Shown piece by piece: positions 22,118-34,437 of a stretch of DNA of 64,000 nucleotides. The first letter of the stretch is position 1, and the number at the start of each line of letters is the position of its first letter. The notes under the pieces are model-generated. The model had not been told where the DNA came from. It saw only the letters and a list, made by a program, of their open reading frames with translations, and made no database searches. The position numbers and the translations under genes were made by a program. The stretch is from Gigaspora margarita (Eukaryota; Glomeromycota; Glomeromycetes; Diversisporales; Gigasporaceae), in the NCBI GenBank assembly GCA_009809945.1, contig WTPW01000792.1, positions 46,639-110,638 on the forward strand, given 5' to 3'.

Positions 22118-25100
22118 TTTTAAAATCAGGACAATTTAACGTAATTTTTAGTACTTTTTTAGAATTAGATACAAAACACCCCAAATAAAAAGTTCCAAAA
22201 TTCATAGTGATTTTTGTACATATATATTTCTTATTTCGCTACCATGGTTTTATTTATGTGAATAAATATGGCATTTTCTTAAAATAGCTATCACAAATTA
22301 AGTATTTCATTTATAAATTAAGCTTTTCAAAAAGTTAAGTTTTCCCGGAAAATTAAAAAAAAAATATGCTCGGAAAATTATCCATCTTTCCCTACTTTAC
22401 ATTATCCAATAATTTTTTTTACATAATCAAACATTATAAAATAAATCATTTAATAATTTCTTTTTTGTCAATAATTATATTAATCTTTAAGTGTAAAGAA
22501 GAGAACGCTTAATAAAATATTATAATTGACGCTTTGTGTAGAAAATTCATACAAGTATTAACGATTATTAATGATTTATGTACAGTTGGTTGACTGTTAT
22601 TGTACCAAGTACGTACACAATACGTATATGCACATACGTAACATAACTTAATATGTATGAATCATTGTTAGTATTAATTTTACCAAATTTTGATTTATAA
22701 TGGCGATCTTCATGCTACTTATAATTAATATATAGTACTTTTATATAATTAGCGCATGCAAATCCATGTAAATCACGGAGGTTTAGATTCTATAGCTAAC
22801 TAATATAACATAACATGCAATATGACTAAAAGCAATTGATTTATTACCCGAAAACTGAAAAAAAATAAAGCAAGTTATATTTTCCATAGTGGGGTATAAA
22901 ATGAAAGAGTGCAGATAAATATTTTGTTGAAAATAAATGCGGTTTTTTTTTCATTTTCAAAATCAGCTTGAGTAACATTCTTTAAAAATGATATCTGCGG
23001 AAATTTCGGCTTTTTGTTTATTTTTTATTAGTGATCTTAATAAAATTTATAGTTTCATATGCAATCAAAAAAAAAAGGCGGAATTTCGTTATAGTAAATC
23101 TCCGCTATGACAATCATTGCACAATTATAATAGTTTTAGATTGTTCTAAGTGTATTGCCCTATCGTGAGTGATCTATCATAATGAAGATGTTGTAGTGTT
23201 TTCGATCCAACTTCAATCTTCAATAAACATGATCGGAAGTTAAGAAAATTGTCTAAAAAAAATTCATCAAACGAACTATTAAATATTCAAATCCTTTTAT
23301 ATTGGTAATTAAGAATTAATTTCAGTTGAAACGTTTACTATTTACACAAGTTTCAAGTGCTCACTAATCATTTATGTTGACATTTGTGGTAAATTAAGTC
23401 TTTAGTCATTCTTATTTTCGTTTCTCTTATTTTTATATTCATAATCATAAATTCGATTTTTTAAAGCTCCTATTCTTCCGAAATTCTCTCAATTGGTATA
23501 AAAATTCTAAAAAATTAATTATTATTTTTGCTAATATTCAAAAGACTTACATTATTAATAAAATAAATTTAGAGAATTTGTCTCTAAATAATTTTATTAT
23601 TATAATTATTATGGTGTCTTTTTTTATTTTTTTTTTGATAATGATTAAATATAATGCTTTGATTTATTTACTTTATTTCTATTCTAAACAGTATATTCAA
23701 TTGATCTGACATTTTATTAATTTCATGATTAACTTAACATTCATTGACATTCATTGGACATCATTATATGTTTTTACAAGATTTTTAGGGTGCTGAACAT
23801 CTTTTATTAATTGAGATCTTTTATTAATTGATGGAATTAAGAGTAAATACTGCAAAAAAAGTAAATAGTATGAGGATTTTTAAATATTATTAAGGTAAAC
23901 ATTAGTGTTATTTCATAAGTTAAGGTATGTGGTTGTAATAATACACGTTTCAAATCTTCATTATATTAATTCTCTTAATAATTATTCAAACATACTGTAA
24001 ATTTTAAGTCTATGTCAACACGTCTATATGTAGATCACTGCGGCGTTTTAATAATTAAAAAGCCGGTTGAACTTAACCTTAAATTAGACATCTAGATCCT
24101 TTTTTTTTGAAATACACATTTTTATCAATGACAATAAGATGCAGCTTAATGATCTCATCAATGGTAGGTACTGGTTATGCATTATATTGTCAATGATACA
24201 TACGGATGTTCATAATCAAAGTTAACCGTTTATTCATGTGAGTCATCTTTCACAAACAATTTTCCGAACATTCTATTATTGTTGTTATATTAGATTATAT
24301 TAAATTCATACCTAATCATTGATTATTAGGCTGAAAGTTCGTCACATGAAGATACAAAGCTACATTATTGCAGTAAAATTATATCACACCAGTAATATAC
24401 AATATAGCTATTTGCTGTTTGAAATCGCTACCATTGTTTCTTGGTAGTGTTAGATATTGCTGATTTAATCTTTGTCATTTGGCGTTTCCACTATCTGTCA
24501 GCAACAATGAGGAGTTTAAGTAGCGGGATAACGCCGACGTTCTAGAAACTCTGAAATTTGTGAATGTATTCAAGGATGTTAAATTGGGCATTGATGCGTG
24601 TAGCACTATCAACTAACACCAACCGAAAACACCGTTGTGATCCTTATGGGTTACTTCTCATTTTACCAAAAATGTAAAAGTCTTTCCTTTTAATACAACC
24701 GCAAAAATAATAAACTTTTTGTGTTAAAATTAATTTCTCACTATCGTCACACGAGTTTTTTTTAGAAAGCCAAAAAAGTTAGTACTTTACTTTAATTAAT
24801 TTCTTTGTGATTTTGTGATTAAAATGATTCAGTACCAATTATAATATGAACAATGATATTAAGTCTTTGATTTAAACAAATTGAAAAATTGGACCACGTA
24901 ACCTACATTTCAATAACCTTGTCTTAAAAGAAATGTTGTAAGTTGTTTGATTATTCTTCGGAAAATTGGGCCGTTATTCGTTTGGCTTAAAATGGTTCAA
25001 CAAAGTATCGTAGTATCTATCAATTCATTTTAATCTACAAGGAAATCACGACAATGAATATTATTTTATCCTTCTACGGAAATTGGTACGATAGTGGCTC

Positions 25101-26500
25101 ACCAGTTAATTGTGTTACATGTATATATACGATTATGATCGACAGGTATAAAAATTCCGTCACTAGTACGTACTGTACGTGCGTATGTATAGTAAATACC
25201 TACAATGGCTTATATGGGGTTCCAAAATAGGTACGTAACGTACTGTACAGGAAATTTAAAACCTCTATATGCATAAACTGGCAGTATATTATACTAAATT
25301 TCTTAAATTATCAATCTCAATAAAGTGAGTATTTAGAATTTTAAATCTTTTTACATAAAAATAGTAAACCAAAAATAATATATACTAAATGGCAATTATT
25401 CTATGCATACACTGGTAAGATTTAACGTCAGCCGTTACTGAGGATGATAGATTTGGCTTTTCTCAAATGAGTCAGTGGAACTTTATTATATATAAAGTGT
25501 TTGAGGTTTCTAGAATTCCTTTACTGTACGTACGTATGTACAGCACTGTGTAAATTCATCATTATACTTTCATATACTTTCATATCTGAGATTATAAACT
25601 GACGTAAAAATTGTCATTTTGTTGATTATAACTGATTATTCACTAGAATGATGATGGTGTCCAAGAGCCATCGTTATGAGCAGCACCATCCGCTGATGAA
25701 TAAATTAACGACTGTTGTTAATAATATGATCCCAATAATATGATTATTGTTTATTCCTAACGTAAGCACCTAGCCATTTCTGTATCTTATTTCATTTCTA
25801 AACGAAAAACTCAAATTTCGGTCACCTCCGATAAGAGGTTAACAATGTTTGTGTATCATGTATTAGAAGGGCCTCAATAACATGCATAAATGACTGGGTA
25901 CTCACGTAAGAATTAAACAATAAAAAGGAAATGTAATAATATTCACCTAACTTTAAATTATTGTACTATCGCCACTGGCACACACAGCCTCATTATCTCC
26001 GATCACAAAAACTGTAAATTCATGCATATTACAATTATGTAGCATGATTTATTACTTATTTGCAGCTAAAGCTCCAAAAAAAGGCCGAAATATACCTTTA
26101 ATGCATAATAAGATCATACTCTGCTTTATTATTGATTATTGAGATCTTTATTCATGTTACTATTTACGTTTAGATTATAAAATTAATTTATTGGGTTAAT
26201 GGGGTTGGGCACTGCCGAATTTTTTTGTCAGTGAAAGTCACTGCAACGCCACGATGCTTCTATAAGATCATATCAGGATTACAAAATAATTTGCATATTA
26301 TTACGAATGGTATGAAGGGCAAGACTGTATTGGAATCAGGATAAATCGGGAAATATGAATTTCACTATCAATAAGTAAACCACCAACAATACTAAACATA
26401 CCAAACAAATACTAAATACCTTAATTTTGACAGGCTACGAAGAGACGTGGGGGTGTAATTATGGTTAAAAAGTTATTAAGGTTTTAGATTACGTCACGAG
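22118..26500. other. Long intergenic stretch
   Basis: AT-rich with no TIR pair and no gene I can support. Several TACGTACGTA-like clusters occur (about 22605-22640, 25165-25190, 25230-25255, 25525-25545). A coding-like 29-codon fragment at 24527-24616 lacks a start. Confidence 0.45.
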
Positions 26501-26824
26501 TAGGGTGGTTAGCAAGCTGACGGGCAAGCTCACAAGTTGGCAAAACAATAGTAGCCACTATTTGGCGGCTTAAAAAAAAAAAAAAAAAGCTTTTCTATAA
26601 AAAAAATCCTGGAATCGTTCGAAATTATACAATTTTTTGTGTATGTTTATTTGGATGTTATACGTTTTTTATACGACAATCAATTAAAAATTCGATATTT
26701 TCATATATCATCACATCCAGTACAACCATCTTAATGAAAACAGTAAAAGATAATCTCCCGTTCGGAAAATCGAACAATTTTAGGACAACCATTTTTTTTA
26801 TAGGGCAGCTCGCCAACCACCCTG
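26501..26824. mobile_element. Probable hAT-type MITE with decayed TSD
   Basis: TAGGGTGGTTAGCAAGCTG at 26501 pairs with CAGCTCGCCAACCACCCTG ending at 26824. Flanks GTCACGAG and GTTACAGG match at 5 of 8 positions, so the TSD is uncertain. Non-coding interior with a poly-A run. Confidence 0.6.
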
Positions 26825-27040
26825 GTTACAGGTTACATTTGAATCACGGGATTTGGTCACTAATTCTATGTACGTATTAGAGTGAAATACTTATATAACC
26901 GATATTTGAACTCTAACGAGTTTTGTCCTTTATTGTGGATACGGAATGCATCTTATATAGTTTCGACACTATTAGTGAGTACATAATTACTATGTTCGTT
27001 AAATCTAAGAAATTAACTATCGACTAAATTCACTAAATTG

Positions 27041-27795
27041 CAGTGATGGTAAATGACCCGAAAATGATCTAAATGATCCAAATGACAAATGACTAGTCAT
27101 TTCGAGGCCCAAATGACCTAGAAGGTCTGTTAATTAATATTCTAATGCTCTTTAAACAATCAGATTTGGCTGCCAAACAAAATTAAAATATAATCGATAA
27201 TCATAGCTATATCTTAAAGTTAAAATTTTACAAAGTTAATTAATATTTATGTCTTAAAAAAAAGTTGTTTGAAATAATAAATTACATATTTCGAACAACT
27301 TTATAAATGTTAATTGACTTAGTAAAATTTGGACTTTTAATATATAGCTAAAATTATCGATTAGTATTATTTTATATGCAAATGATCTAAATGATCTTAA
27401 TAACTAAAAATGATCTTGTCATGATTTGATGACTTGAGGTTATTTAAATTTTAATTAACCGATCGGGTCATTTACTATTCTTAGATTAGGCTGGACATAT
27501 AAACTTTTATTGGACTTATGTCCGAGCCTACAAATACCTAGCCCAACCCAGCCTACTTCGAAATCTATACGTATATATTGTCGTTATGCAGTTAAAGTTA
27601 AACAATCTATGTAGAAAAATAGATATGGGATACAAACTCTATATACACGATGACCTAATGACTAAATAACCCTCAAATGACCTCGGTCATTTCCAAATGA
27701 CCCAAAGTTGAGATGACCAATAATGATCTGTCATTTCGGGGTCATTTGAGGTCATTTGAAAAATTTGCAAATGACTAGGTCATTTACCATCACTG
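27041..27795. mobile_element. hAT-type MITE, family CAGTGATGGTAAATGAC
   Basis: Left end CAGTGATGGTAAATGACC, right end GGTCATTTACCATCACTG; exact 8-bp TSD CTAAATTG (27033-27040 and 27796-27803). AAATGACC/AAATGATC motifs are repeated in both arms (27070-27120 and 27660-27790). A decayed relative starts at 45669. Confidence 0.93.
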
Positions 27796-27803
27796 CTAAA
27801 TTG

Positions 27804-28531
27804 ACTACAATAAATGCGTTAAAGTGACTATATGAGTTAAATTGGCTAGATGCCATCGAATATCAGGTATGCATCCACGCTAACATATACTTTCAAATGA
27901 GGAAAGTAATTTTGTAAGTAAGAATTATCCTTTATTGAGATGCCGTGAACGAAGTCACAAGGCATCCATTTGTCACGAGATGATGATCCATATCCATGAC
28001 GTTAGGAAGGTTAAGTGATCGTAGTATGAGGTCATAAATTGGAATGATCGATTTGATTAATTAATTGATGGTAAATATGAGGTCATAAATTGTATGATCG
28101 ATTGATTAATAAGTAATGACATTTTATGATGTCATAAAAAAATCCTCTGCAAAATGATGTACCTTTGATCAAATTTACAGATCGCGCGATTGATTTTTTA
28201 GTGAACGGCAATTCTATGAAAATCATCACGCAATCTGACAACAATCAGATGATTGTACATCATTGCTTTGTCTTTGCTGCTAGCTCGGCATAAATCTAAC
28301 TTTGTCGTAAATGTCCACACCCGCCGGCAGGAGCAATAGTAGTTTAAAGTGATAATAGTGGGAGAAAAAGTGAAAATTTTAATTAGTTTATCGTTATGGG
28401 TATGGTTGGGCGAACAGTCCGGATATCAGGATAAGGCGTTTGATAATCAGACAGAACAGGTCAGATATCAATGGAAAAACAAACCGATACAATGAAACAG
28501 ATTTAAGTGCTTATCATGAATTTGGTGTAAA
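27804..28531. other. Intergenic with short direct repeat
   Basis: A 45-bp motif (ATGAGGTCATAAATTG...ATGATCGATTGATTAAT) is present twice at 28027-28115. GATGCC...GGCATC near 27938 forms a short hairpin. No gene seen. Confidence 0.4.
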
Positions 28532-29530
28532 ATAATTTGTACCCCCAAATTTGCTATTCATACCCCATGCAAATTAAAGTTTTTTTGACAATGACCAAGC
28601 CAAATTCAATAAGCTTTTTTTTTTTATTTGAATTCTATGCGTTCGTAGAATTCAAAAAAAAAAAAAAAACCCAATTCAAAATTTCCTGGTGGTTGCCAAG
28701 ATATCTTCGCTCAAAGTCTTAAAAAACTCAACGTCTATCAAAACTCAATTTGTTATTATTTGAGCGAAGATACCTCGACGCTCACCAGGCCAAATTCAAT
28801 GAACTTTTTTTATCTGAATTCTAAGAATCTGTGGAATTCAAATAAAAAAAAGTTTATTGAATTTGGCTTGGTGTTTGTCAATATATCTTCGTTCGAATTT
28901 TTAAAAAACTCAACTCCAATAAATAGAAGCTGCGCCAAGATTTTTTTTATTCTTTGAGCGAAGATATCTCAGTAACCAAATTTGATGAACTTTATTTTAA
29001 TTGAATTCTATGAATTTGTAGGATTCAAATAAAAAAAAAAGTTCATTGAATTTGACCCAGTGGTTGTTTAAAGATACCTTCGTTCAAACATTGAGAAAAC
29101 TTTTGGCACAGTTTCTACTTTTATAGGCATTGAGTTTTTTAAAAATTTGAACGAAGATATCTTGGCAATCACCAAGCCAACTCAAAAACTTCTTTTATTT
29201 GACTCCTACAAATTCTTAAAATTCAGATAAAAAAAATAAAGTTCATTGAATTGGGCTTGGTGAGCGTCAAGATAACTTTGCTCAAAGAATAAAAAAAAAT
29301 TTGGGTTTATAGACGATTTGAGTTTTTTTAAGACTTTGAGCGAAGATGTCTCGACAACTGCCGGGCAAAATCCAATGAGCTTTTTTTATTTGAACTCTAC
29401 GAATGCATAGAATTCAAATATAAAAAAGTTTATCGAATTTAACTTGGTGGTTGTTGAGATATCTTCGCTCAAAGTTCAAAAAAAAAAACTTAATTTGTAT
29501 GGGGGTATGAATAATAAATTTGGGGTACAA
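28532..29530. repeat. Concertina array of two alternating hairpins within TIRs
   Basis: Outer repeats: GTACCCCCAAATTTGCTATT and AATAAATTTGGGGTAC. Between them about 4.5 units of roughly 200 bp alternate two stem-loops. H1 is centred on a GAATTCTA...TAGAATTC stem flanked by CCAAATTCAATGAACTTTTT. H2 is formed by GATATCTTCGCTCAAAG and its complement. Related arrays occur at 40080-40510 and 50500-51130. Non-coding. Confidence 0.85.
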
Positions 29531-29992
29531 ATAGCATTTCCTTTTTAAATACTTTGATTTTTAGAGGACCAAATTTTATTTAAAACTCATATTAAAGCTA
29601 AACTTTGAACATTCATACTTCGAAAATTTTGTTAAATTGTGACTTAATAAATAATTCTAAATTCAAGAATAGTACTTTTGTCAAATACAAGTTTTATTGA
29701 TATGTAACTTTATTGAATCATTTTGAAAATTTTAAATGATGTTTTTTTTAATATAACAGAGCCAATAATTAGCGTTTGTCAATATGTTAAGTTTGCGATT
29801 CAAAGTTTCTGATATTTTCAAAAATAAGTAATTCAATTTAAGCTATGCAATTATTATTCCTTAATTAAAAAAATTAACAACTTTCATTAAACTTTACAAG
29901 TGCGCCAGGTTAATAATTTAAATGAAATATTAGGTTAATACAAATAAACAAATTAGCGCAAGTCAAAATAAAAAATAAAAAATAGTTATATA
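29531..29992. other. AT-rich intergenic DNA
   Basis: No repeat, gene or RNA recognised. Confidence 0.4.
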
Positions 29993-30298
29993 CCGTATTG
30001 ACGCGAAATAACGCGTGGATGTTAATTCGAAAATCGCGCCCCCTAAAAATAACATATGGCTTCAAAATAACGCCCATGCGCGTCCCAAAATAACGCGCAC
30101 TCCATATTAATAAATAATGGCCGAAAGTAGATTTAGTACTAAGTAAACCTACTTTCGGAGCATTTTATTGCTAGTATGTTTTTGTCAAGATGCATAAAAT
30201 TTTATATTTGTTTTCAAAATAACACTCATGCGCGTTCTCGAAATAACCGCATATACTCAAATTAACGTGCAGGAGTGCGTTATGTCGCGACAACACGG
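29993..30298. mobile_element. TA-flanked MITE (Tc1/mariner-like)
   Basis: CCGTATTGACGCGAAATAAC at 29993 is matched in inverse at the right end (GTTATGTCGCGACAACACGG); both ends are bordered by TA. A hairpin CCGAAAGTAG...CTACTTTCGG lies in the centre (30121-30160). CpG-rich fragments of the same family are seen at 31080-31165 and 31680-31720. Confidence 0.75.
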
Positions 30299-30623
30299 TA
30301 ATTTGAATTATAATAAATAGCGAGCGTTATCCGTATGACCCTTCCAAGTCAATGGTATCTTTTGAAATCATTTCTTTATTTATATGTTTATGGTGAAAAA
30401 GCCCAATTGTATTTGCAACATTTGTGTTTAAATTATTTTCATCAATTAATCGGAATTATTTGATGGTATAGCTCTAAAAGCTTTTAACAATTTCACTAAA
30501 AAAAATCCATATCAATAATATCTGTTGTATCCTCATAAGTTTCCGCCAAATTTTTTTCTGTTAGATTTATCAGCAACTATTACATGATTGAAATTGTTCA
30601 GGATTATTGTTACATCGTCTTCC
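30299..30623. other. AT-rich intergenic DNA
   Basis: Nothing recognised between the two MITEs. Confidence 0.4.
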
Positions 30624-30631
30624 ATAAATTC

Positions 30632-30761
30632 CGGTGTTGGCACTGGAATACTGGAACACCACTGGAACACCACTGGAATTCACTGGAACCACTGGAAACT
30701 ATAAGAATCTGAAATTCCAGTGGTGTTCCAGTGGTATTCCAGAATTCCAGTGCCAACACAG
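30632..30761. mobile_element. 130-bp hairpin MITE, hAT-type
   Basis: Nearly the whole element is one stem: GTGTTGGCACTGGAATACTG pairs with CCAGAATTCCAGTGCCAACA. Exact 8-bp TSD ATAAATTC (30624-30631 and 30762-30769). The motif CACTGGAA(C/T) is repeated throughout. Confidence 0.93.
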
Positions 30762-31174
30762 ATAAATTCAATAAGAGTTTTAATAGGACAACGAAAACTT
30801 AAAAAAATTTAAAACGCAAAAAAAAACAAAAAAAATCGAAATGATTACAACGATTACATATATTTTACGTAGCTGATAGTAAAATTAATTTCGATCATAT
30901 TTATTACATATACATCACATAATAAAATAAATCAATTTCGAACTTATATCGAAACACAAAGCAGCAATATCTGCTACAAAGATACTTTTTATGTGGTTAC
31001 ACTGGATAAGTCTATGAAAAAGCTGTAAACTACGTAAACAGCAAGTCAAGATCCCGTATAGTGTATTTTATGGCATATTACCACGAAATAACGAGCATGG
31101 GAGTATCGAAAATCACATCCCCTAAAAATAGTATAACGCCCATGCGCGTCCTGAAATAGCGCTCACCTTATATA

Positions 31175-31409
31175 CAGTGTCTGAAATTCAATTTTTAAAT
31201 TAGTTGCGGGCTGCAACTAAATAAAAAAAATAGATTGCGGATTATAAGAATTTATAAAAATTTGGTTGCGCGTATAAGCATTTAATCAAAATTTATAAGT
31301 AAAATTTGCAAATTTATGTGCGGAATTTGCATATGCACTTCAGATTTTGGTTGCGGAAATTTAAAATTTGTTGCGGTCCGCAGACTCCGCAACCCAATTT
31401 CAGACACTG
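31175..31409. mobile_element. hAT-type MITE, family CAGTGTYTGAAATTC, TTGCGG subtype
   Basis: CAGTGTCTGAAATTCAATTT at the left, CCCAATTTCAGACACTG at the right; exact TSD CTTATATA (31167-31174 and 31410-31417). TTGCGG / CCGCAA motifs recur in the interior. It abuts the pogo-like element at 31418. Confidence 0.93.
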
Positions 31410-31417
31410 CTTATATA

Positions 31418-31579
31418 CAGTGAAACCTCTCTAGTTGCACCCTCTATAAGTGCACACCCTCACTCAAATCTGGCTCAAACATTTACATTGCCCCTATAAA
31501 TGCACTTTTTAGTATTGTTCTCTAAGTGCACGTTGTTAAAATCTGGCACCAAGAACGTGCACCTGCAGAGGTCTCGCTG
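31418..31579. mobile_element. pogo-like MITE (TA target)
   Basis: CAGTGAAACCTCTCTAGTTG at the left, CAGAGGTCTCGCTG at the right, flanked by TA on each side. Interior has CTCTATAAGTGCAC and TCTAAGTGCAC motifs. Related in TIR (CCTCTCTA) to the element at 55112. Confidence 0.8.
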
Positions 31580-31961
31580 TAGTAGTATACATATAAACGA
31601 ATGTATAACACGTGAAAAAAGTTGGGTTTGCTGCTTTTTCTGTCATTCATAAATTAAAAGTTCTTAATGTTCGGGCTGCTTCGAAATAGCGCACATGCGC
31701 GTACTCTAAATAGCGCGCAAGTAATCGAATACAGCACAGGTGTGAATTATTTCATGGTAATATGGTAGCGTGTTTTTTTGTATGATCGAGTAACAAATTA
31801 ATATTAAAAAGTAATAAGGTTGTTTAAAGTTGAATAGCTGTTTAACGTCATCCCTCTCAGTTAACTGTTCCCCCGAAATTAAACAAGCCACAGAATAATC
31901 TTCAGTAATCATGTGCTCAAAATTGGCCATTGAGGATTAAAAAATCTTCTTTGCTACATAT
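31580..31961. other. Intergenic with MITE fragment
   Basis: Contains a fragment of the GCGCGTT-rich family (31680-31720). The 74-codon minus-strand frame at 31706-31930 has no recognisable motif. Confidence 0.35.
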
Positions 31962-32212
31962 ATGGGGTGAAGTCAATAGAAACAGGCAAATTGTTTTTAA
32001 TAACTTTTTTTAAAAATTTGAATTGAAATATCTTAGCAATTATCAAATCAAATTTAATAAAATTTTTTTTATTTTAATTTTTTAACTATATAAATTTAGA
32101 ATAAAAAAAGTTTTATTAGATTTGAGTTGATTATTGTTAAGATTTTGATCTAAAGTTTAAAAAACTTTTACTTAGAAAATATTTGCCTATTTTCTATTGA
32201 CCTCCCCCCATA
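31962..32212. mobile_element. MITE with CCCCATATATG-type ends
   Basis: ATATGGGGTGAAGTCAATAG at the left is inverted at the right (CTATTGACCTCCCCCCATAT), followed inward by AGGCAAAT / ATTTGCC. The centre is a hairpin around a poly-A/T tract with TTTGATTTGATAAT-like sequence, reminiscent of the concertina units. Confidence 0.75.
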
Positions 32213-32975
32213 TGTTTGTTTAAACCCCTTTTCGGTACCTGAGCTCAAAGTGTTGATGTAAACAACTAATCAACTATTAAATATTATCTGGCAAATTCAT
32301 ATAATCTTGAAATTATTTTTCTTGTTACTTTTTTGTATTACGTATAAACATGTTTACTCAAATTAAAACACAGCTGATAACTCCCTGCGAATCATGATCA
32401 TAATTATATTTTTACATTTCTTATGTAAATTTCATGCATGATATAAAGTACAAGTACTATAAAAACTCAGCTAGCATTATTGAGATACACAAACATGGTT
32501 ACTTGGAAACTTATTGTATTCATACAGTTAATAAAATAATATAGTAACTATGCATTGTATGCAATACAATAAACAAAATTTATTATTTATTTAGAAATTT
32601 GTCATTTATACTTACTATTATCAAATATTAAGAAGCCTGCTATAAAAATTAAAAAAAGATTAATTTTCAATTTTTTCAAATATTTTATTTTTACTATATT
32701 CTGAACTATTGTCTTTATGATTTCTAGATTAGTACCAGAAGTTTTTTTTTATCTGCTATATGATTTTCTTGTAAATTTTTTACCAATACAGGTTTTTTAA
32801 CTAAGAATTTTTATTTTAATATACACAAATAAGTTTTTTTTACTTTTTGAATAAGTATTTAATTATATAATTTTGAATATATAATCTATAAATAGACCAA
32901 ATAGGCCAATTTTTTTACTTGATGCAAAGTTGCTAGAATTGATAAGCTTTTTTATACACTTAACTTAAAATTAAA

Positions 32976-33205
32976 TGTCACAGCTGATGCTAAAAATGGC
33001 TGATGCTGAAATTTGGGGTTGCGATTTGAAACTATATGCACTGCTAAAATTACATATACTCTTTAATAATTAATTCTAACCCTAAACCCTAACCCAACCC
33101 TAAAAAAAAAGAACAAAATTACCCCAAAAAATTTTTAAAAAATTTGTATCAGAATAGGTCAAAATTTTAGCATCAGCTGTTTTCAGCATCAGCTGCAACA
33201 TTAAA
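32976..33205. mobile_element. MITE with CAGCTGATGC repeats and telomere-like core
   Basis: GTCACAGCTGATGCTAAAA at the left, AAATTTTAGCATCAGCTG and GCATCAGCTGCAAC at the right. CAGCTGATGC appears twice in each arm. Centre: CTAACCCTAAACCCTAACCC. Flanking TAA/ATTAAAT on both sides does not allow a unique TSD call. Confidence 0.75.
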
Positions 33206-34429
33206 TAATGTATATTTAGTAAAGAGTGTTGATAACCTACTATTCTAGTGATGTTAACCCTTTACGATTTACCAATCAGGGTACAGGATCTTGTGTAACA
33301 AAATAAAAATTATCAATATTGCAAAATTTTATTACAAAAATTAGCTTTAGGCTATTAAGTAAAAGTTATTATTATTTAATTTTTTGTATAAATAATTCTT
33401 ATTCTAAGTTAGCTTGTATCTAACATTAATCTTTTAAAGAATATAAAAATAAAGGGCAGTTAATATTTATAATTTTAAAAGTAGGGTTTTTTATTGTATA
33501 TAACCCAAAATTAGCAATTGGTGCAACCTAATTAATTAAAACAGGGTTTGTTTACATATTTTAACCAATTAAAATGCACCAATTGCTAATTTTTTTGGTT
33601 TGTGTAACAAAAGACTTACTATTAACCAGAAATCAAAATTAGTTAAATTTTTTAGTAATTTTATTAGTTAAATAATTTCAAAATAAAGCTATATATTTTA
33701 TAAATATTTTTTGCAAACTTAATTTTTTTAATATATTTAAATAATTAATTTATTATTTTATTTTTATTAGAATTGTTTAAATATTTCAATTTGTAATATT
33801 GCAAATCTATTTTTTTTTATAATTCAATGATCTTGTTTCTTTTTATTAATGAGAAAAAGTATCATTGCTACTATGTACAAGTACAAAATAATAACTTTAC
33901 TATCTCTATATAAAAGAAACTCTCCAAGTACTAAGTACCCAAAATAATCTGCCATAACAATTTTCATCTCAAGTTGGAGCCCAAACTTGCTCAAACTTTT
34001 GTACAACCTGCATGCCCAACTATCACTAACAACGGTATTGTATGCCATATCAAGATTATTTTTTTTTTCCTTTAAATTTTTATTTCTTTACAAAGAGCAT
34101 GAAAAGGGGAAAAAGTAAAACAAAAGACAAAACAGAAAATGAATATAAAAAAAGTATATGAAAAAGAAGGAAAAAGAAAAAACAAAAGAAAATGAAAATG
34201 ACAAAAAGAAAAAATAAAAAAAATAAAAACAAATCTAGATAGTAGTATAATCAAAGCCTATATTATGCACATAAAAATTATATAGTACTCACTAAGATTT
34301 CGGTACCGTATTTAAAATGAAAAACATAAAGAAAAAACAACTATACTAAGAGGTTAAGATATACTAATCAAAACTTTTCTAAAAGACCTATCCATAGATG
34401 TCTGTCAATTATTGCTAAACACAGAACAT
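33206..34429. other. AT-rich DNA with small palindrome
   Basis: At 33502-33600, AAAATTAGCAATTGGTGCA pairs with TGCACCAATTGCTAATTTT. The rest has no recognised feature; minus-strand frames at 33824 and 34072 are composition-driven (the latter encodes only Phe/Ser/Ile runs). Confidence 0.45.
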
Positions 34430-34437
34430 GTAGACAG

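Noticed and set aside
24527..24616. A coding-like stretch of 29 codons (LETLKFVNVFKDVKLGID) ending at a stop
   Set aside because: No start codon, no splice acceptor I can defend, no recognised family; perhaps a pseudogene scrap.
28532..29530. A CRISPR array
   Set aside because: Units are alternating hairpins without unique spacers, in a eukaryotic transposon setting.
33060..33120. A chromosome end
   Set aside because: The CCCTAA-like tract is about 30 bp, inside an inverted-repeat element, with sequence continuing on both sides.
34072..34254. 60-codon minus-strand frame rich in Phe
   Set aside because: Translation of a purine-run (GAAAAAG) tract; low complexity.
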